NCBI RefSeq assembly: GCF_004342885.1
Contig: NZ_SMAB01000012.1
Location: 1-63,092 of the forward strand
From: Tepidibacillus fermentans
Lineage (GTDB): Bacteria; Bacillota; Bacilli; Tepidibacillales; Tepidibacillaceae
Reading direction: 5' to 3'
Length of the DNA: 63,092 nt
This document shows, piece by piece, positions 61,888 through 63,092 of the stretch. How positions within the stretch are numbered: position 1 is the stretch's first letter; every line of letters starts with the position of its first letter. A program made the translations under genes and the position numbers. The notes beneath the pieces were generated by a model. It worked only from the letters and a program-made list of their open reading frames with translations. It did no database searches and was not told the DNA's origin.

Positions 61888-62556
61888 TTACAAGATCTGA
61901 TGAATAGCATGAGGTAGTTGGTCAAAGCTTTGTATTTTTATATCCGCTCCTATTAACTCATGATCGTCAGCAAACCCAAAGTCACAGCCAATCGTCGGTA
62001 AATTGTTTACTTTTCCTGCTTCAATATCTGAAGAACGATCTCCTACCATAACTGCACGTTCGATGCCATAATCTTTTAAAATCTTTGCTACTAAATCTAC
62101 TTTTGATTTTGTTTGGTGTTCACCTGCGGTATAAATCTGGGCAAAAAGGTGATCAATATCGAAAGTATTTGCTAAATTTTTTACATAGAATTCTAATCCA
62201 TTACTTGCAATAAATAGGAGATAACCCGATTCTTTTAGTACTTTTAATGTTTCTTTAACTTTTGGATATAATGAACCAAGCCCGTTTTTTACTCCCTTTA
62301 ATTCATTTTCGAGCATATAACGATTCGCTTTTTCATGAGCTTCTTTTGAAAGGTTTGGTAATAACTCCTTCCATATTTTTTCTAGGGTCATACCAATAAC
62401 ACCAAGCATCTTTTGCTTACTAGGTAGTATAGGAATGAAATACCCATCCTTTTTTAGTTGCTCAAAAGTTTTTATAAACGAAGGGATTGCTAATTGTTCT
62501 GTCTGAAATAGTGTTCCATCAAAATCAAAAATGATTGCACGAATACCTGCCATCAC
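61888..62556 (-). CDS. HAD-superfamily phosphatase (PpaX/Gph-like)
   Basis: 222 residues. HAD motifs IFDFDGTLF (nucleophile and acid/base Asp), LFIASNG, a lysine in HQTKSKVDLV, and VGDRSSDIEAG. Cap domain of type C1 between motifs I and II. Substrate unknown; pyrophosphatase or phosphoglycolate phosphatase relatives are possible. GTG 62556 lies 8 nt after AGGGGG; the next codon is ATG. The start is only about 18 bp beyond a terminator hairpin. Confidence 0.88.
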   Translation of the reverse strand: MMAGIRAIIFDFDGTLFQTEQLAIPSFIKTFEQLKKDGYFIPILPSKQKMLGVIGMTLEKIWKELLPNLSKEAHEKANRYMLENELKGVKNGLGSLYPKVKETLKVLKESGYLLFIASNGLEFYVKNLANTFDIDHLFAQIYTAGEHQTKSKVDLVAKILKDYGIERAVMVGDRSSDIEAGKVNNLPTIGCDFGFADDHELIGADIKIQSFDQLPHAIHQIL

Positions 62557-62573
62557 GTGAACTGCCCCCTTTT

Positions 62574-62607
62574 ATAAAAAAGCCACATTACATTTTATGT
62601 AATGTGG
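62574..62607 (-). terminator. Terminator or attenuator before the HAD-mgtC pair
   Basis: Perfect CCACATTACAT/ATGTAATGTGG stem with a TTT loop and a T6 tail on minus, ending 18 bp before the HAD start codon. It is either the second rRNA terminator or a leader attenuator. Confidence 0.8.
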
Positions 62608-62701
62608 TTAGCTCATAATCTTCTATTTAAGATTTTACTATATTTATTCTTTATATACCATATTTTCATATTTAGTCCTAAGAAAAATAATCCCTTATAG
62701 C

Positions 62702-62728
62702 AAAAAAGACCACCCATTCGGTGGTCTT
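62702..62728 (-). terminator. rRNA operon terminator
   Basis: AAGACCACC pairs with GGTGGTCTT around a 5-nt loop, with a T6 tail, about 7 bp past the 5S 3' end. Confidence 0.9.
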
Positions 62729-62734
62729 ACTTCT

Positions 62735-62851
62735 GCCTGGCAACGTCCTACTCTCCCAGGACCCTTCGGTCCAAGTACCATCGGCGCTGGAGGGCTTAAC
62801 GGTCGTGTTCGGGATGGGTACGCGTGTGTCCCCTCCGCCATCATCACCAGA
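62735..62851 (-). rRNA. rrf: 5S ribosomal RNA
   Basis: About 117 nt reading TCTGGTGATGATGGCGGAGG at the 5' end. It contains the universal CCCATCCCGAACACG segment and closes with GACGTTGCCAGGC. Ends are estimated to within a few bases. Confidence 0.95.
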
Positions 62852-62876
62852 CTTTCCAGATATCGGACATCGGAGG

Positions 62877-62934
62877 CCGGATATCAGAACTCGTTCGAAT
62901 TTGTAAGAACAAATTCGTCTATTCTGATGTCTGG
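62877..62934 (-). other. 23S-5S spacer stem, likely rRNA processing site
   Basis: CCGGATATCAGAA pairs with TTCTGATGTCTGG (13 bp with G-T pairs). Inside it CGAATTTGT-AAGA-ACAAATTCG forms a 9-bp hairpin. A long double-stranded stem in this place suits RNase III-type maturation. Confidence 0.5.
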
Positions 62935-62998
62935 CTTCTGAAACCTGACACCTGATCATGCACCTTCAAAACTAGCAGCAAACCACCAAATGAGTATT

Positions 62999-63092
62999 TA
63001 GGTTAAGCCCTCGATCCATTAGTATCCGTTAGCTCCATACCTTACGGTACTTCCACACCGGACCTATCAACCTCATCATCTTTAAGGGATCT
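62999..63092 (-). rRNA. rrl: 23S ribosomal RNA, 3' end (partial)
   Basis: The window ends inside the gene. The visible 3' end reads AGGTTGATAGGTCCGGTGTG, then TGGAGCTAACGGATACTAAT and GATCGAGGGCTTAACC, the conserved end of Bacillus 23S rRNA. No tRNA gene lies between 23S and 5S. Confidence 0.95.

Noticed and set aside
62678-62959. Open frames on both strands over 62678-62959
   Set aside because: They lie over the 5S rRNA, its terminator and the spacer; they are structural-RNA shadows.

Overview
This is a 63 kb chromosomal window from a low-GC, endospore-forming Firmicute of the order Bacillales. The evidence is a near-complete Bacillus-type ribosomal and RNA-polymerase supercluster in the Bacillus gene order, together with sporulation genes (pdaB, gerD, cwlD, sigH, a SpoIIM-like gene), the ctsR-mcsA-mcsB-clpC stress operon, disA, a Cys T-box and A/T-rich sigma-A promoters. 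The genus cannot be fixed from the sequence alone. Almost everything is transcribed on the minus strand; only pdaB and gerD are on plus. No IS element, prophage, CRISPR array or tRNA gene was seen.

Read in the direction of transcription (high to low coordinates), the window opens with the 3' end of a 23S rRNA gene and a 5S rRNA gene. Next come a HAD phosphatase and an MgtC-family membrane protein, then ctsR-mcsA-mcsB-clpC with a CtsR box, followed by radA, disA, psd, pssA, carD, yacL, ispD, ispF and gltX. A Cys-specific T-box leads into cysE-cysS-mrnC-rlmB-rae1. sigH follows, then rpmG-secE-nusG, rplK-rplA (each gene preceded by a matching candidate L1-binding RNA motif) and rplJ-rplL behind an L10 leader. 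After rsmC and rpoB-rpoC come the str genes (L7Ae-like, rpsL, rpsG, fusA, tuf). A DMT-family transporter separates these from the S10-spc-alpha run, which goes from rpsJ to rplQ without interruption. The ECF transporter energising module, truA, rplM-rpsI, cwlD and salA/mrp then lead to a sporulation/germination corner (gerD, a YueI-like gene, pdaB, a SpoIIM-like gene) and an OsmC-like gene.

The coding content is conservative: translation, transcription, protein quality control, phospholipid and isoprenoid synthesis, DNA integrity signalling and spore formation. Many start codons had to be moved inward from the longest frame on Shine-Dalgarno evidence, including TTG starts for rpoB, adk and carD and a GTG start for rpsS. 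rpmJ and rpmG are short real genes that are easy to miss.

The least explained sequence is a pair of about 145-bp intergenic elements on the plus strand, at about 25967-26112 (beside tuf) and 42758-42902 (between sigH and rpmG). They are about 87% identical over a 119-base core and share a potential closing stem (CTTGTA/TACAAG at identical spacing), an internal hairpin and terminal hairpins. Copy 1 is preceded by a good sigma-A-like promoter placed so that transcription would start at the first hairpin. This fits a small structured RNA family or a palindrome-ended mobile repeat. Other items worth a second look are the duplicated L1-operator-like motif, a hairpin terminator just upstream of the HAD-mgtC pair, and the structured GC-rich leader of the S10 operon.
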